Source of the DNA: Streptosporangium album
GTDB taxonomy: Bacteria; Actinomycetota; Actinomycetes; Streptosporangiales; Streptosporangiaceae
NCBI RefSeq assembly: GCF_014203795.1
Contig: NZ_JACHJU010000001.1
Coordinates: forward strand, 3,782,001-3,846,000
Reading direction: 5' to 3'
DNA length: 64,000 nt
The position numbers and the translations under genes were made by a program. Each line of letters begins with the position of its first letter. Position 1 is the first letter of the stretch. Positions 46,013 to 55,101 of the stretch are shown here, one piece after another. Under the pieces are notes generated by a model. It searched no databases. It was not told the DNA's origin and was given only the letters and a program-made list of their open reading frames with translations.

Positions 46013-46405
46013 TCAACCGGTGTCTTCGGAGCCTTGGGGAGCCAGACCGGGAGCCACGGGCGTCTGCCCGCCCGGCAGAGCCCCGGAGATCGCCTCCGTC
46101 GCGGTGCGCTTGTCGCCCTCCATCAGGTGTAACGGCACCATCGGATATCAGAACTGTCCGAATGCCTGCTCTGTCGGCCTGTTCTGGTAGCGAAGGTGGA
46201 CGACGTGCAGCGGCGTGCCCTGGGCGAGCATGAGTGAGGTGCCGGAGTGCCGTAGCTCGTGCGGGTGCCAGTGGCCGAGGCCGGCCTTCTGCGCCGGCCT
46301 GGAGAACAGGTGCGAGAAGGTGCCGGGGTCCGACGGGTTGCCGAAGGAGCCGCCTACGCTCACCGCGACGATCTGCGGCACCTCATAGGAGTGCAGTCCT
46401 CGCAC
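46013..46405 (-). pseudogene. int: Tyrosine integrase, C-terminal fragment (beside copy E)
   Basis: The minus strand has FSHLFSRPAQKAGLGHWHPH, ELRHSGTSLMLAQGTPLHVV, that is the HELRH catalytic box, then breaks at HLRYQNRPTEQAFGQF (stop at 46148). In another frame the tail continues: MEGDKRTATEAISGALPGGQ and LAPQGSEDTG with a stop at 46013, 15 bp from the copy E hairpin. The box with the catalytic Tyr is deleted. Position and tail show that the integrase sat directly against its attachment site. Confidence 0.78.
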
Positions 46406-46712
46406 ACACCGGGCGAGCTCCTCGAAGCGCTACACGGTGGTCTTCACCGGTCAGCCTCCTCGCGGCTGCTGGCAGTGACACGGTCAAGGCGTCCGCCGTA
46501 CTTTTAGGAGGCGGATACGGCGGGCGCCCTTTAGTTCCGGTTACAGCCGGACGGGCAGCACAGTTACTGAGGTTGAACTTGTGATGTCGTGTGCGTGGTT
46601 GCGTCGGTCAGAAGCGGCAACTCCCGCGTGGTCACCGAATGCTCGGTCGTGGCTCCAGCGCGGGAGGCGCGGATGGCATGCTGGGAGGCCGGCGATCGTA
46701 AGGAGATCAGCG
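46406..46712. other. Non-coding stretch
   Basis: I see no gene here; the last 20 bp hold the ribosome site (AAGGAG) of the following gene. Confidence 0.4.
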
Positions 46713-47069
46713 ATGACCCACCCTCTTGGCACGCAGCCCGCGCCCCGGCGCACCCCTCTCAGCGCGGAGGAGAAGGTCCGGGCCGAGGCGGGCTTCGCCC
46801 CCTACGTCGCCCAGCAGCTCGTCGCCAACGGGCGGTTCAGGGTGAGCGCCGACACCCCGGAGATGGTGGAGCTGTTCCAGGCGGTCGCCCACACGGTGGG
46901 CGAGATGCTCCAGCGGCCTGTGGTCAGCTATGCCAACGGCAGGTACATCGTGATCACCTTCGGCCAGGAGGAGGCCCCGGCCTCACGGGCCGAGGCACCC
47001 GCTCAGCACAGGAGTGACTGCCAGGCGTCGTCCATGTACGGCCTCGGGGAACAACGGACCAGCCGTTAG
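46713..47069 (+). CDS. Hypothetical protein (118 aa)
   Basis: An ATG with AAGGAG 8 bp upstream starts MTHPLGTQPAPRRTPLSAEE, continuing RAEAGFAPYVAQQLVANGRF and ETVELFQAVAHTVG-like helices (here EMVELFQAVAHTVGEMLQRP) and a strand pair VVSYANGRYIVITFG. The last ~25 residues look disordered. The family is not recognised; the frame, start and codon use support a real gene. Confidence 0.6.
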   Translation: MTHPLGTQPAPRRTPLSAEEKVRAEAGFAPYVAQQLVANGRFRVSADTPEMVELFQAVAHTVGEMLQRPVVSYANGRYIVITFGQEEAPASRAEAPAQHRSDCQASSMYGLGEQRTSR

Positions 47070-47167
47070 CGCTAAGAAACGATCCTGATGGCGAAGAGGC
47101 CCCGACCGCCGTGTCGGGGCCCTGCGGGATCTCGGAAGAGAGTTTTTCCGCTGCGAGGCGTCGAGGG

Positions 47168-47581
47168 TCAGCCGCAGTGCTCGAAGGGGCTCTCGTACCA
47201 CTGGTTGCCGTAGGAGCCGCCCCACATGATGCACTTGCCCGGCGCCTTGACCTTGACCGGGCCGGCGTAATAGCGATAGTTGTCCGCGTCCACCACCCCC
47301 GGCGAGCCGTACGCCTGCACCACCGCACGCAGCCAGGCGCTGTTGCCCACGTAGGAGCCCTGCTTCCAGGTGACCACGCAGTTGGTGGACCCGTTGTAGA
47401 GCAGATAGATGGTGGCGTACGAACCCAGCGCCTTGCTGTCGATGACGTGGTAGCTGCCGCCGCCGCAGGCCTCCACCGGCGACGACGCCGCCATGGCCGG
47501 ACTGCTCAAAGCGACGGACGCCGCCAGTGTGGCCGCCATGCCGAGCGCGAGGGTCGCACTTCGCTTGATATCGCCCATTCG
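47168..47581 (-). CDS. Small secreted protein with paired cysteines
   Basis: The start at 47581 has GGAGGC upstream. The 137-residue product has a signal peptide (SATLALGMAATLAASVALSS, cut after AMA) and a compact beta-rich domain with four cysteines (VEACGGG, TNCVVTW, GKCIMWGG, EHCG), probably two disulfides. YATIYLLYNGSTNCVVTWKQ resembles small spore- or hyphae-associated secreted proteins of actinomycetes; function unknown. Confidence 0.75.
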   Translation of the reverse strand, partial: RMGDIKRSATLALGMAATLAASVALSSPAMAASSPVEACGGGSYHVIDSKALGSYATIYLLYNGSTNCVVTWKQGSYVGNSAWLRAVVQAYGSPGVVDADNYRYYAGPVKVKAPGKCIMWGGSYGNQWYESPFEHCG

Positions 47582-47953
47582 GGGATGCCTCCTCATTACC
47601 TTCACTGTGGCGATCAAGAATAGGCGAAACGCCCAGACAGCGCCGAGCGATCAGCGCGTGGATGCCTGTCACCGATCCGGAGGGCAACCATGGAGGCCCT
47701 CCGCTCGGGTCCGTCGGTTCGCCACCTGGCACGTGCTCCATCGTCTGCGGCGGTTCGCCGAACGCGGGCCGCTCACCGAGCAACAGACCCAGCAGGCCCG
47801 AGGCGAGGTTCGTCAAACCGTCGAGTCCTCTGCCTTCGTGGTTTCCCGATGGGAAAATTGTCCGCGGACCCGGTTGAGCTGCTGGGAGATCCACCGCTGC
47901 TCGCCGGAAAACGCCCTAGCCATCCCGGCCAGGGCATCCGTCGTGTGGCTCAC
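47582..47953. other. Non-coding stretch with a possible gene scrap
   Basis: A plus-strand frame from about 47650 (ATWHVLHRLRRFAERGPLTE) has some coding character but no start and no recognised family. Confidence 0.35.
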
Positions 47954-48380
47954 CTATCCGTACGTGGGGTGCTGCGGCCAGCCGGGCGGGGAGTCCTCCC
48001 AGTCCTCCTGCCGGCCGTACGGGGTGAGGTCGAGGATGCTGTTGACGAAGACGAGCCGGTCCACGCCGCGGGAGGTGGTGTTGTAGGTCCGGTAGACGTC
48101 CTCGCCGTCGCGCGGGAACACACTCAGCATGAAGCCGCCACCGGCGCCGCAGTCGTCCGCGAACGACGTGCCGTGTGACGACACGAACGGCACCGTCCAG
48201 CCCATCCGCGCCTTGTACGCCTCGATCTGGGCGAGCGGCATGTTCGAACTTGACCATCGGGAGACGGCGACGCCGCGCTGCGAGCGCGTCCTGAGTGCGG
48301 GTGGCCTCTTTCTCGGCCTTGAGCAGCTCGTCGCGGGCCTGCTGCCACTCCCCGACCGAAACGATCTTCGGTTGCTCCAT
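47954..48380 (-). pseudogene. DUF899-family protein, internal deletion and frameshift
   Basis: The start MEQPKIVSVGEWQQARDELL (48380) and RTQDALAARRRRLPMVKFE are the N-terminus of DUF899 (thioredoxin-like). After a frame change near 48240 the C-terminal part PLAQIEAYKARMGWTVPFVS and FADDCGAGGGFMLSVFPRDG follows, ending DWEDSPPGWPQHPTYG. About 80 residues of the middle, with the cysteine motif, are missing. Confidence 0.8.
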
Positions 48381-48724
48381 CCGTCGACTGTGCCCCGCAG
48401 GACCGACAAAATCCCGCATCGTCTTCATCCCGGATGCCCGCAACGTGATCGCCCACCCCTGGAACCCGCGCCATCTCCTCCAGGTCTCGCTGCGGTAGTG
48501 GTCGGTAGGGGATGATGGCACGCGAACGTGGCCCCTGTTCTTGATCGACTGGCTTAGACAACCGACGATCATCGGGGGTTGCGTTTGTCGTCTGTGCGGC
48601 TGGGGGCCTCTCAGCCCTGTACCCCGGTCCGATTCACGCGCGTCTCACCAGCCGAGAACGCTTCGGACCTGCGTGCCACACTGCCTGCTCAGCGGCGCCA
48701 GTAGCGCCAATGGAGCGAGAGGGA

Positions 48725-49435
48725 ATGACTCGGATGGGCCTGGAGGTCGAGAGTCGATCGTCCGATTCGCCGTACATCGAGCGGGTGTGGCGGAGCAGCA
48801 GCTATGACGTCAACCGGATGACGTCGATTGCGACAGCGCATTGGGATCTGGTCTTCTGGGAGCACCGCGGTCAGGTCAACGTGGCTGTTCAAGGGCCGGA
48901 GTCGAGGGCAAGTCCGGCCCCTGTTCCCGAAGACGCCACGTTCTTCGGGATCAGCTTCTCACTCGGCACTTCGATGCCACATCTTTCGACCAATCGGCTC
49001 GTCGACGGTTTTGCAGAGATTCCCGATGCGACGCGCAGATCGTTCTGGCTGAAGGGTTCCGCCTGGCGCCTTCCCGACCACGACAATGCCGAGGTGTTCG
49101 TAGGGCGGATGGTGCGTGAGGGTGTTCTGGTCCGCGACCCGATCGTTGCCGCGGTGCTTCGTGGCGCGCCGCCGAACGTGTCCGAACGCACCATCCAGCG
49201 GCGCTTCGTGGCGGCAAGCGGACTCACCCGCGGTGCCATCCGGCAGATTAACCGTGCCAGGCAAGCGGCGGTCCTGATCCAGGAGGGTGTGCCAACCCAC
49301 GATGTGATCCACCGACTCGGATACTTCGACCAACCGCACCTGGCGCGGTCGCTGACCCGTTATATCGGGCGGACCGCCACGCAGTTGAGCAATCGGGATC
49401 CGTCGGAGCCGCTGTCGCTTCTGTACAAGACCTGA
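48725..49435 (+). CDS. AraC-family transcriptional regulator
   Basis: The 236-residue protein begins at ATG 48725 with GAGAGGG upstream. The N-terminal ~140 residues form a sensor domain (YDVNRMTSIATAHWDLVFWE); the C-terminus is the AraC HTH: PPNVSERTIQRRFVAASGLT, INRARQAAVLIQEGVPTHDV and LGYFDQPHLARSLTRYIGRT. It probably controls the reductase gene that starts 135 bp downstream on the same strand; this is inferred from adjacency. Confidence 0.88.
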   Translation: MTRMGLEVESRSSDSPYIERVWRSSSYDVNRMTSIATAHWDLVFWEHRGQVNVAVQGPESRASPAPVPEDATFFGISFSLGTSMPHLSTNRLVDGFAEIPDATRRSFWLKGSAWRLPDHDNAEVFVGRMVREGVLVRDPIVAAVLRGAPPNVSERTIQRRFVAASGLTRGAIRQINRARQAAVLIQEGVPTHDVIHRLGYFDQPHLARSLTRYIGRTATQLSNRDPSEPLSLLYKT

Positions 49436-49570
49436 GCACTCGTTCCCGCCTAACCTCCCAGCCGCAGCCATCGGGCCAGGCTCGAGCCAGGCACCGCCCT
49501 GGAACATGACGGAGAGCGCGCCGACCGGCTCGCTACTTCTCCACTCTCGGTACTCAACAAGGAGGTCGTC

Positions 49571-50134
49571 GTGAGGAAGCTGGTCGTGTCTGAGTTCGTC
49601 TCACTCGACGGAGTGATGCAGGCTCCGGGTGGCGAGCCGGGTTTCCGGCATGCCGGCTGGGTGCTGGAGCACTTCGCCCCCGAGCACGACACCCACCGGT
49701 ACGAGGAGCTGCTGGAGACCTCGGCCCTGCTGCTCGGCCGTGTCACCTACGAGGGATTCTCCGCCGCCTGGCCCGAAGTGACGGGCGAGTTCGCCGACCG
49801 GATGAACGCGCTGCCCAAGTACGTGGTGTCCAGCACGCTGCACGAGCCGCTGGAGTGGAACGCCTCCCTCCTCAAGAGTGACCTGACCAGCGAGGTCGAG
49901 GCGCTCAAGCGCCAGGACGGCGACGGGCACATCTTCGTCCACGGTAGCCGCTCGCTCACCCAGGAGCTTCTGAAGCGGGGCCTTGTGGACGAGCTACGGC
50001 TCATGGTCTTCCCGGTGGTGCTGGGGTCGGGTGGGCGCCTGTTCCCCGGATCACCCGACAAGACCTCGCTGGCGCTGGTCGAGAGCCGCACCTTCGACTC
50101 CGGCGTGGTCGCGCTGACCTACGCCCGCAAGTAG
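49571..50134 (+). CDS. RibD C-terminal/dihydrofolate-reductase-like protein
   Basis: The GTG start follows AAGGAGG. The 187-residue protein reads MRKLVVSEFVSLDGVMQAPG, LLLGRVTYEGFSAAWP, KYVVSSTL, IFVHGSRSLTQELLKRGLVD and MVFPVVLGSGGRLFPG, the full set of motifs of the YyaP/RibD-C family of NADPH-binding reductases. Substrate unknown. It lies downstream of an AraC regulator and upstream of a truncated hydrolase start. Confidence 0.92.
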   Translation: MRKLVVSEFVSLDGVMQAPGGEPGFRHAGWVLEHFAPEHDTHRYEELLETSALLLGRVTYEGFSAAWPEVTGEFADRMNALPKYVVSSTLHEPLEWNASLLKSDLTSEVEALKRQDGDGHIFVHGSRSLTQELLKRGLVDELRLMVFPVVLGSGGRLFPGSPDKTSLALVESRTFDSGVVALTYARK

Positions 50135-50177
50135 ACCGTAAGTGGTCCGCATCACCGAGAGAACCTAGAGATCAGCC

Positions 50178-50240
50178 ATGACCACCGTCACCTCCAAGGA
50201 CGGCACCCCCATCGCCTTCGAACGCCACGGCCCCGGCTGA
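50178..50240 (+). pseudogene. Alpha/beta-hydrolase N-terminal scrap
   Basis: MTTVTSKDGTPIAFERHGPG and a stop: the usual first strands of an alpha/beta hydrolase (…DGTxIAFERxGxGPPVVLV). Nothing of the rest remains. It was probably the third gene after araC and the reductase. Confidence 0.55.
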
Positions 50241-50279
50241 GAGTGGAAGACCTCGGTACCGAACTTCGCGGGGAACTCG

Positions 50280-50477
50280 TCATGCCCGGACACCGCTGTG
50301 TGGGCGGGGACGGCGGAGTCGGCGGACGGCCAAGAGCATTCCGCCGATCACAAGGGTGATCAGCACGGCGGCGAACACTGCGAATTCCGACGGGTCACGT
50401 TCGTTGCAGCCGTCCACTTGGATGTATCCGTGCCCCCATTTTTCCTTTACGCGCCAGTCAGGCGAATCCGTGGGCAT
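50280..50477 (-). CDS. Small membrane protein (65 aa), uncertain
   Basis: The frame MPTDSPDWRVKEKWGHGYIQ continues with a single membrane helix FAVFAAVLITLVIGGMLLAV and the basic end RRLRRPRPHSG. Topology is sensible, but the ribosome site is weak and the group II intron end lies ~210 bp away. It may be a fragment. Confidence 0.35.
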   Translation of the reverse strand: MPTDSPDWRVKEKWGHGYIQVDGCNERDPSEFAVFAAVLITLVIGGMLLAVRRLRRPRPHSGVRA

Positions 50478-50743
50478 CACAGGAACAACCCCCAAGGCCC
50501 GATCTGGGAATTTTTATCCCATTCGAGCCTGGCTCTGCCAGATGCTGGTACGGCGGTACACCAATGGACCCGCTAGGTGAAATGCCGTTCAGCCGATGCC
50601 AACGGGATGTAGGGTCGGGATCTGGCGCGGTGGCGTCTCCTGGCGGTAGGACCTGAGGCCTTCGATTCCGCCGGTTTCCCGGACGGGTGTGCCACCTCAG
50701 TGACCATGACCAGGTTCGTGACTCCGTTTCCAGCTCCCGCCAC

Positions 50744-50779
50744 CTCGAACCGTGCATGCGGTTCTCCCGCACACGGCTC
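50744..50779 (-). ncRNA. Group II intron domain V
   Basis: On the minus strand GAGCCGTGTGCGGGAG and AACCGCATGCACGGTTCGAG fold into the domain V hairpin directly after the maturase stop. It differs from the left-edge intron (175-209), so the two introns are different lineages. Confidence 0.8.
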
Positions 50780-52187
50780 ACCGACGTCGTTCACCACCGG
50801 CATCCGGCCTCACCCGCCAGTCCTTAAAGGGTCTGAGCGGGACGACGATTCCATACATGCCGATCAGGCCGAGTTCGTTCGGAGACAAGACGACCAGCGC
50901 CCGCCATCCGAATCCTCTGCTGGCGCGGTGCTTCTTGCTGATGTATCTCGCCAGACGCATCCGCGCGTATTGCCTGATCTTGCTGAAGCGCTGGGCGGAG
51001 TGCCCATACCGGAAGTAGGCGATCCAGCCCCGCAGGAACAGGTTCACCTCTTCGGCGATCGCTTCTGGCCGCAACTTCCTGCGTCGGTCCGTCAACTCCC
51101 GGATCCGGTCGCGGGCATGCTGCATGGCCTTGTTCGCGGGCCAGCGAGCGAGGAACACGAAAGGTCGTTTCCCGTTGAACCCGGTCGATCGCACCAGCCG
51201 GTGGTGAAAGCCGAGGAAGTCGAAGCCTTCCCCGCCCACCTCCAGATGGACGATGCGGGTCTTGGCGGCCTTGGGCTCCAGCCCGAGTTCCGCCAGCAGC
51301 TCAGTTAAACGGGCCAAGGCCCGTTCGGCTTGGCTGCGTGACCAGCACATCACGGTGAGATCGTCGGCATAGCGGGTCAGGACCCCATCGGCCTCATCCC
51401 ATGCCCGGTCGAGCCGGTGCAGGTAGACGTTGCACATGACGGGTGAAACCACCCCGCCTTGCGGAGTCCCGAGATCCTCGGTGCGCACCTGACCGCCCTC
51501 CATAACCCCCGCGCGCAGGATCACCCGCAGGAGGCCAAGCAGGGACTGGTCGCAGATGCGTTCCTCGATCGCGTGTATCAACTTGTCGTGCGGAATCGCC
51601 GAGAAGCAGTCGGCGATGTCCGTCTCGACCACCCACCGGCGACCTCGTCCGTACTCGTTCATGAGCACCTGCAAGGCGTCGTGGGCCGAGCGCTTCGGGC
51701 GGAACCCGAACGAGCAGTCGGCCATATCCGCCTCGAAGACCGGTTCGAACACAATCTTCACGGCGGCCTGCACGACCCGGTCCCGAACCGCAGGAATCGA
51801 TAACGGCCGGTACTCGTCCTTCAACCCGGGCTTGGGGATCATGACCCGTCGCGCGGGCAAGGGACGGTAACGACCTTCCCGAAGTTCGGCGGCCACCTCA
51901 TCGAGCAGCCGGGGTACCCCGTACTCCTCGACCTCGGCCAGGGTGATGTTGTCGATACCCGGTGCGCCGTTGTTGCTGCGCACCATCAGCCACACCCGCG
52001 CCAGGACGTCTCTGCGGTAGACCTTGTCCATCAGCGCGTGGAATCGACGTCCGGGGTCAGCCTTGGCCGCCCGGTACAGCGTGTGCTGCAAGGCTCGGAC
52101 CGGATCTCGCGGAGAACGTCCACCAGACCTGCCAGCGGCGGGGATAGCCGAAACGGCACTCACCGGGCCCCTCCTCAACAGTCGCAC
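50778..52187 (-). CDS. ltrA: Group II intron reverse transcriptase/maturase
   Basis: The 469-residue protein has RT motifs in order: MVRSNNGAPGIDNITLAEVE, MIPKPGLKDEYRPLSIPAVR, DCSFGFRPKRSAHDALQ, VVETDIADCFSAIPHDKL, GTPQGGVVSPVMCNVYLHRL and the catalytic YADD (LTRYADDLTVMCWS), then domain X (GWIAYFRYGHSAQRF). GTG at 52187 is the start. No HNH endonuclease domain follows, so retrohoming would use the lagging strand. All RT residues are intact. Confidence 0.95.
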   Translation of the reverse strand: MRLLRRGPVSAVSAIPAAGRSGGRSPRDPVRALQHTLYRAAKADPGRRFHALMDKVYRRDVLARVWLMVRSNNGAPGIDNITLAEVEEYGVPRLLDEVAAELREGRYRPLPARRVMIPKPGLKDEYRPLSIPAVRDRVVQAAVKIVFEPVFEADMADCSFGFRPKRSAHDALQVLMNEYGRGRRWVVETDIADCFSAIPHDKLIHAIEERICDQSLLGLLRVILRAGVMEGGQVRTEDLGTPQGGVVSPVMCNVYLHRLDRAWDEADGVLTRYADDLTVMCWSRSQAERALARLTELLAELGLEPKAAKTRIVHLEVGGEGFDFLGFHHRLVRSTGFNGKRPFVFLARWPANKAMQHARDRIRELTDRRRKLRPEAIAEEVNLFLRGWIAYFRYGHSAQRFSKIRQYARMRLARYISKKHRASRGFGWRALVVLSPNELGLIGMYGIVVPLRPFKDWRVRPDAGGERRR

Positions 52188-52833
52188 GCATCGACGAAGT
52201 AGTGGCCCTTCCCATCACCGCCGGTTATGTTGTCCGTTCGGCTCAAGCGGTACTACGGCCACCTCCGACGCCCACCCGGCCGGCCATCCACTTCCCGAGG
52301 TCATCGGTTATAGGACGCCACGCTCCGATGACACATATCCGCAGGTCATCGGGCCGGGGAGGGCCTCCCCGGTTCCCGCCGCCACTATCGATACGTTCCG
52401 TGCCCCATACGCCGGGGAGTTCATGACGGCTGCGCTTCCAGGCTCTTGGCCGCTTCCATGGCCTTCACCCCGATTTCGAGGGGCTCGGCTCTCCCTTGTC
52501 CCACCCCGAAGGGCGGCTGAGTAACGACGCCGCAGGCTTCGCTTCATGCTACGGACCGCATCCTCGCTCCCCCTCTTACAGGGCCTATGACGCTGGGCTT
52601 CGACCCCGCCCGTTTCCAGACGAAACCGCCAGCCTGCTACCGGGCCTCCTGGCAGCTACCCGGACCGGACTCCCACCGGCAAGCGACGACGAGCTTACGA
52701 ACAACAAGATCAACCGCTACGTCACGGCTTCACCTCCTGTTCTGCTGGGCGCACGAAAAGGGCTCAGCGGTGTCAACCGGATGCCCTCGCACCCCGTCTC
52801 TCCTGTGCCCCATCTGTCACAACAGGAGTTGCC

Positions 52834-53721
52834 TTGCGCATCCGCTCGATTCTCTCGGTCGCCGCCTTGGCCGGCAGCCTGACCTTGTTCTGTCAACCAG
52901 CGTATGCCGCCGTCTCCGAGGCGCCGCGGGGCTCGATCGTCGTCACCGACATTGTCGAGTACCAATGCACCACGACCGGCGTGGCCGAGAAACAAGACAT
53001 CAAGGTCAAGGTCGAGCTGACGATGCCGGCCGGTGCCACGACGGGCAAGCAGATGATCATCGACTGGCACGGGACCTATCTCGACGACACCACTGCGTTG
53101 AGGGTGCCCACCGCGGGCCTGGCCGGCGGCACGAAGCTGTACGCCTACGCGTCCATCAGCGGGCTCACCGGGTTGACCTCCGCCACCGGGGTGGGCGAGC
53201 TCACGCTCAGCGCGGGTCAGATCGTTCCCCTGCCGTCGGCCGTGGTCTCCATGAGGGCCACCCCGTCCAACGCGGGCACCGCGACAGTACGGCCGGCCGC
53301 CATCAACTTCGGGACCAAGACCAGCGAACCGTCGATCCAGTGCAAGGTGCAGAACGCCGCCGCCCTGACGACCTCCACCCTCACCGTCGCTTCTGCAGAC
53401 GGCCAGCCAACCGACTCTGTCCCGGTGCCCCCGAGCCCGCAGCCGACCCCTACCGTCACGACAACCGCAGACGGCCAGCCGACCGATTCCGTACCGGTGA
53501 CCCCGAGATCGCAGCCGACCCCTACCGTCACGGCAACCGTGACTCAGGCCTCAGCGGCCGGGAACGGCAAGGTGATCAAGACTCCGTCAGGGGGAGCCGC
53601 GACCGGAGGCGGCGGTGAGTCCGGCCCCGACGGGCGAGCGCTCATAGCGACCGGCTTCCTGCTCACCCTCGCCGCCGCCATCGGACTCCTGCTACGCCGT
53701 CGTAGCCTCCCCGGAGGATGA
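52834..53721 (+). CDS. Signal-peptide surface protein with an internal repeat
   Basis: A TTG start with CAGGAG upstream gives 295 residues: signal peptide (ILSVAALAGSLTLFCQPAYA), a beta-rich domain (about 30-185), a threonine/proline stalk made of two copies of ADGQPTDSVPV(P/T)P..QPTPTV (53395-53530), a glycine linker and a C-terminal helix with RRR (FLLTLAAAIGLLLRRR) that anchors it. No clear LPxTG is present. The first domain (VVTDIVEYQCTTTGVAEKQD) is related to the fragment at 16084. A group II intron sits in its upstream region. Confidence 0.8.
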   Translation: MRIRSILSVAALAGSLTLFCQPAYAAVSEAPRGSIVVTDIVEYQCTTTGVAEKQDIKVKVELTMPAGATTGKQMIIDWHGTYLDDTTALRVPTAGLAGGTKLYAYASISGLTGLTSATGVGELTLSAGQIVPLPSAVVSMRATPSNAGTATVRPAAINFGTKTSEPSIQCKVQNAAALTTSTLTVASADGQPTDSVPVPPSPQPTPTVTTTADGQPTDSVPVTPRSQPTPTVTATVTQASAAGNGKVIKTPSGGAATGGGGESGPDGRALIATGFLLTLAAAIGLLLRRRSLPGG

Positions 53722-54314
53722 CCACTCAGCGCTCGCCTCTGGCCGGCCGCGCACACTGCAGACAGGTCTCCTTCGCCGATCCCGTAGACCTGGTGCTCAA
53801 TGAACACCTCAAGCCCTGCCTGGGGAACCGGCCATTGGCTCTGCAGGTGAGAAGCAGCACCGCTTGTTGATGAGTTCGGGCACCACGTGCCGATCTGGGG
53901 CCAGCAGAATGTCTCTGAGTTCTGACACCGCCTCACGGCTGACCGGGCCGCAGATCTCCGGAACGACCATTGCCGAGAGGAACGCGATCATGACGCACCC
54001 GCTGCCCAATTCCCTCCACACTCAAGGCGCGGGTGGACCGGGTGACGCTCAAGGAGCACATGGTCGACGGCGCCGACGCCTTGGCTACCGTTCGCCGGCT
54101 CACCCCGTACTGTGCTCCATGGCCCGCCCGGACCTGCCCGCTCCCGCACGCCTGGGCTGCGACGGGTTCGCGACATGCTCCGGCCGCGTAGCGGCAACTG
54201 CCGGTAGGGCCTTCTCTGCCTCGGATCAGGGGATGGACGGGCGCGGGCCTGCGCAAGACCATCGCTGACAGGGGCATCCGCGGCTGGAGCGTTGGACCCT
54301 GCGATGATCACCGC
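53722..54314. other. Non-coding stretch with unrecognised scraps
   Basis: About 590 bp. A minus-strand frame (VPEICGPVSREAVSELRDIL) near 53870-53960 looks coding but has no start and no recognised family. No other gene is supportable. Confidence 0.35.
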
Positions 54315-54983
54315 ATGCGTGTCATGTCAGGTCATACGCTCATACTGAACCTCTACCTCGGTGGTCACTTGAGCGTGTCGAGCGCGGCACGGGTGGTCGG
54401 CCGCTCGAACGAGGGCACGATGGTGTGGCTGTCGGCGGGCACGCCCACGTGGCAGGTGGAACTTCCCGAGGGCTCACATCTGCGGGACATCCCACCCGAG
54501 GAGCGTCCTGAGGACGGTTACCCGCTGAGGACGGGTCGGTGGCGTCCGCGTAACAACCTGGTGTATCTGCCTGTGGGCGCAGCCCATGCGGTTTGGTGGC
54601 TCTTCTCCGCCGATCTGGTCTTCGAGGGCTGGTACGTCAACCTGGAGCAGCGCCGGCAGAGGGGCGATGCTGTCGATGTGATCGACCATGAGCTCGACAT
54701 CACCGTCGCCCCGGACCGGGTGTGGCAGTGGAAGGACGAGGAATCCTTCGCAGAGAAGATCGGGCATCCGGCTTACTGGTCGGCGGAGGAGGCGTCCGCT
54801 GTCCGCGCCGAAGGCGAGCGGGTGACGGGCTTGATCGAGGCGGGGGCCTTTCCCTTCGACGGGAGCTGGTGCGACTTCACCCCTCCGGCGACCTGGGGAC
54901 TGCCTGGCCTCCCTACTGAGCCGCCGAGGATGATTCCGTGTCCGCCTTCGGTTGACGTTTTCCGCCGGGGCTCGACCCCGTAG
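54315..54983 (+). CDS. DUF402-family protein
   Basis: The 222-residue protein shows the DUF402 signature: PRNNLVYLPVGAAHAVWWLF, DLVFEGWYVNLEQRRQRGDA, VDVIDHELDITVAPDRVWQW and KDEESFAEKIGHPAYWSAEE. The domain resembles nucleoside-phosphate phosphohydrolases (Ntdp/FAU-1 type), with DxxxDHELD acidic residues for metal. The start may be ATG 54315 or 54327. Neighbours give no further clue. Confidence 0.85.
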   Translation: MRVMSGHTLILNLYLGGHLSVSSAARVVGRSNEGTMVWLSAGTPTWQVELPEGSHLRDIPPEERPEDGYPLRTGRWRPRNNLVYLPVGAAHAVWWLFSADLVFEGWYVNLEQRRQRGDAVDVIDHELDITVAPDRVWQWKDEESFAEKIGHPAYWSAEEASAVRAEGERVTGLIEAGAFPFDGSWCDFTPPATWGLPGLPTEPPRMIPCPPSVDVFRRGSTP

Positions 54984-55101
54984 TCGATGCGGCCGGTTGA
55001 CCTTCTCGACCACCTTGCGTGGATGCACGACAGTTTTTCCGGGCTGACGCTGCGAGCTGAAACGCTGTCACGGCGATGATTCCGACGGGCACGATACAGC
55101 C

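Larger units (their letters stand above)
50690..52754 (-). mobile_element. Group II intron with its maturase gene
   Basis: On the minus strand the maturase gene is followed by domain V (50744-50779). The 5' end is probably GTGCG at 52754, the usual start of bacterial group II introns, and the 3' end near 50690; both limits are estimates. The 560 bp between 52188 and 52754 hold the RNA domains I-III and are otherwise gene-free. Maturase and domain V look intact, so it may still move. It inserted 80 bp upstream of the surface-protein gene. Confidence 0.8.
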
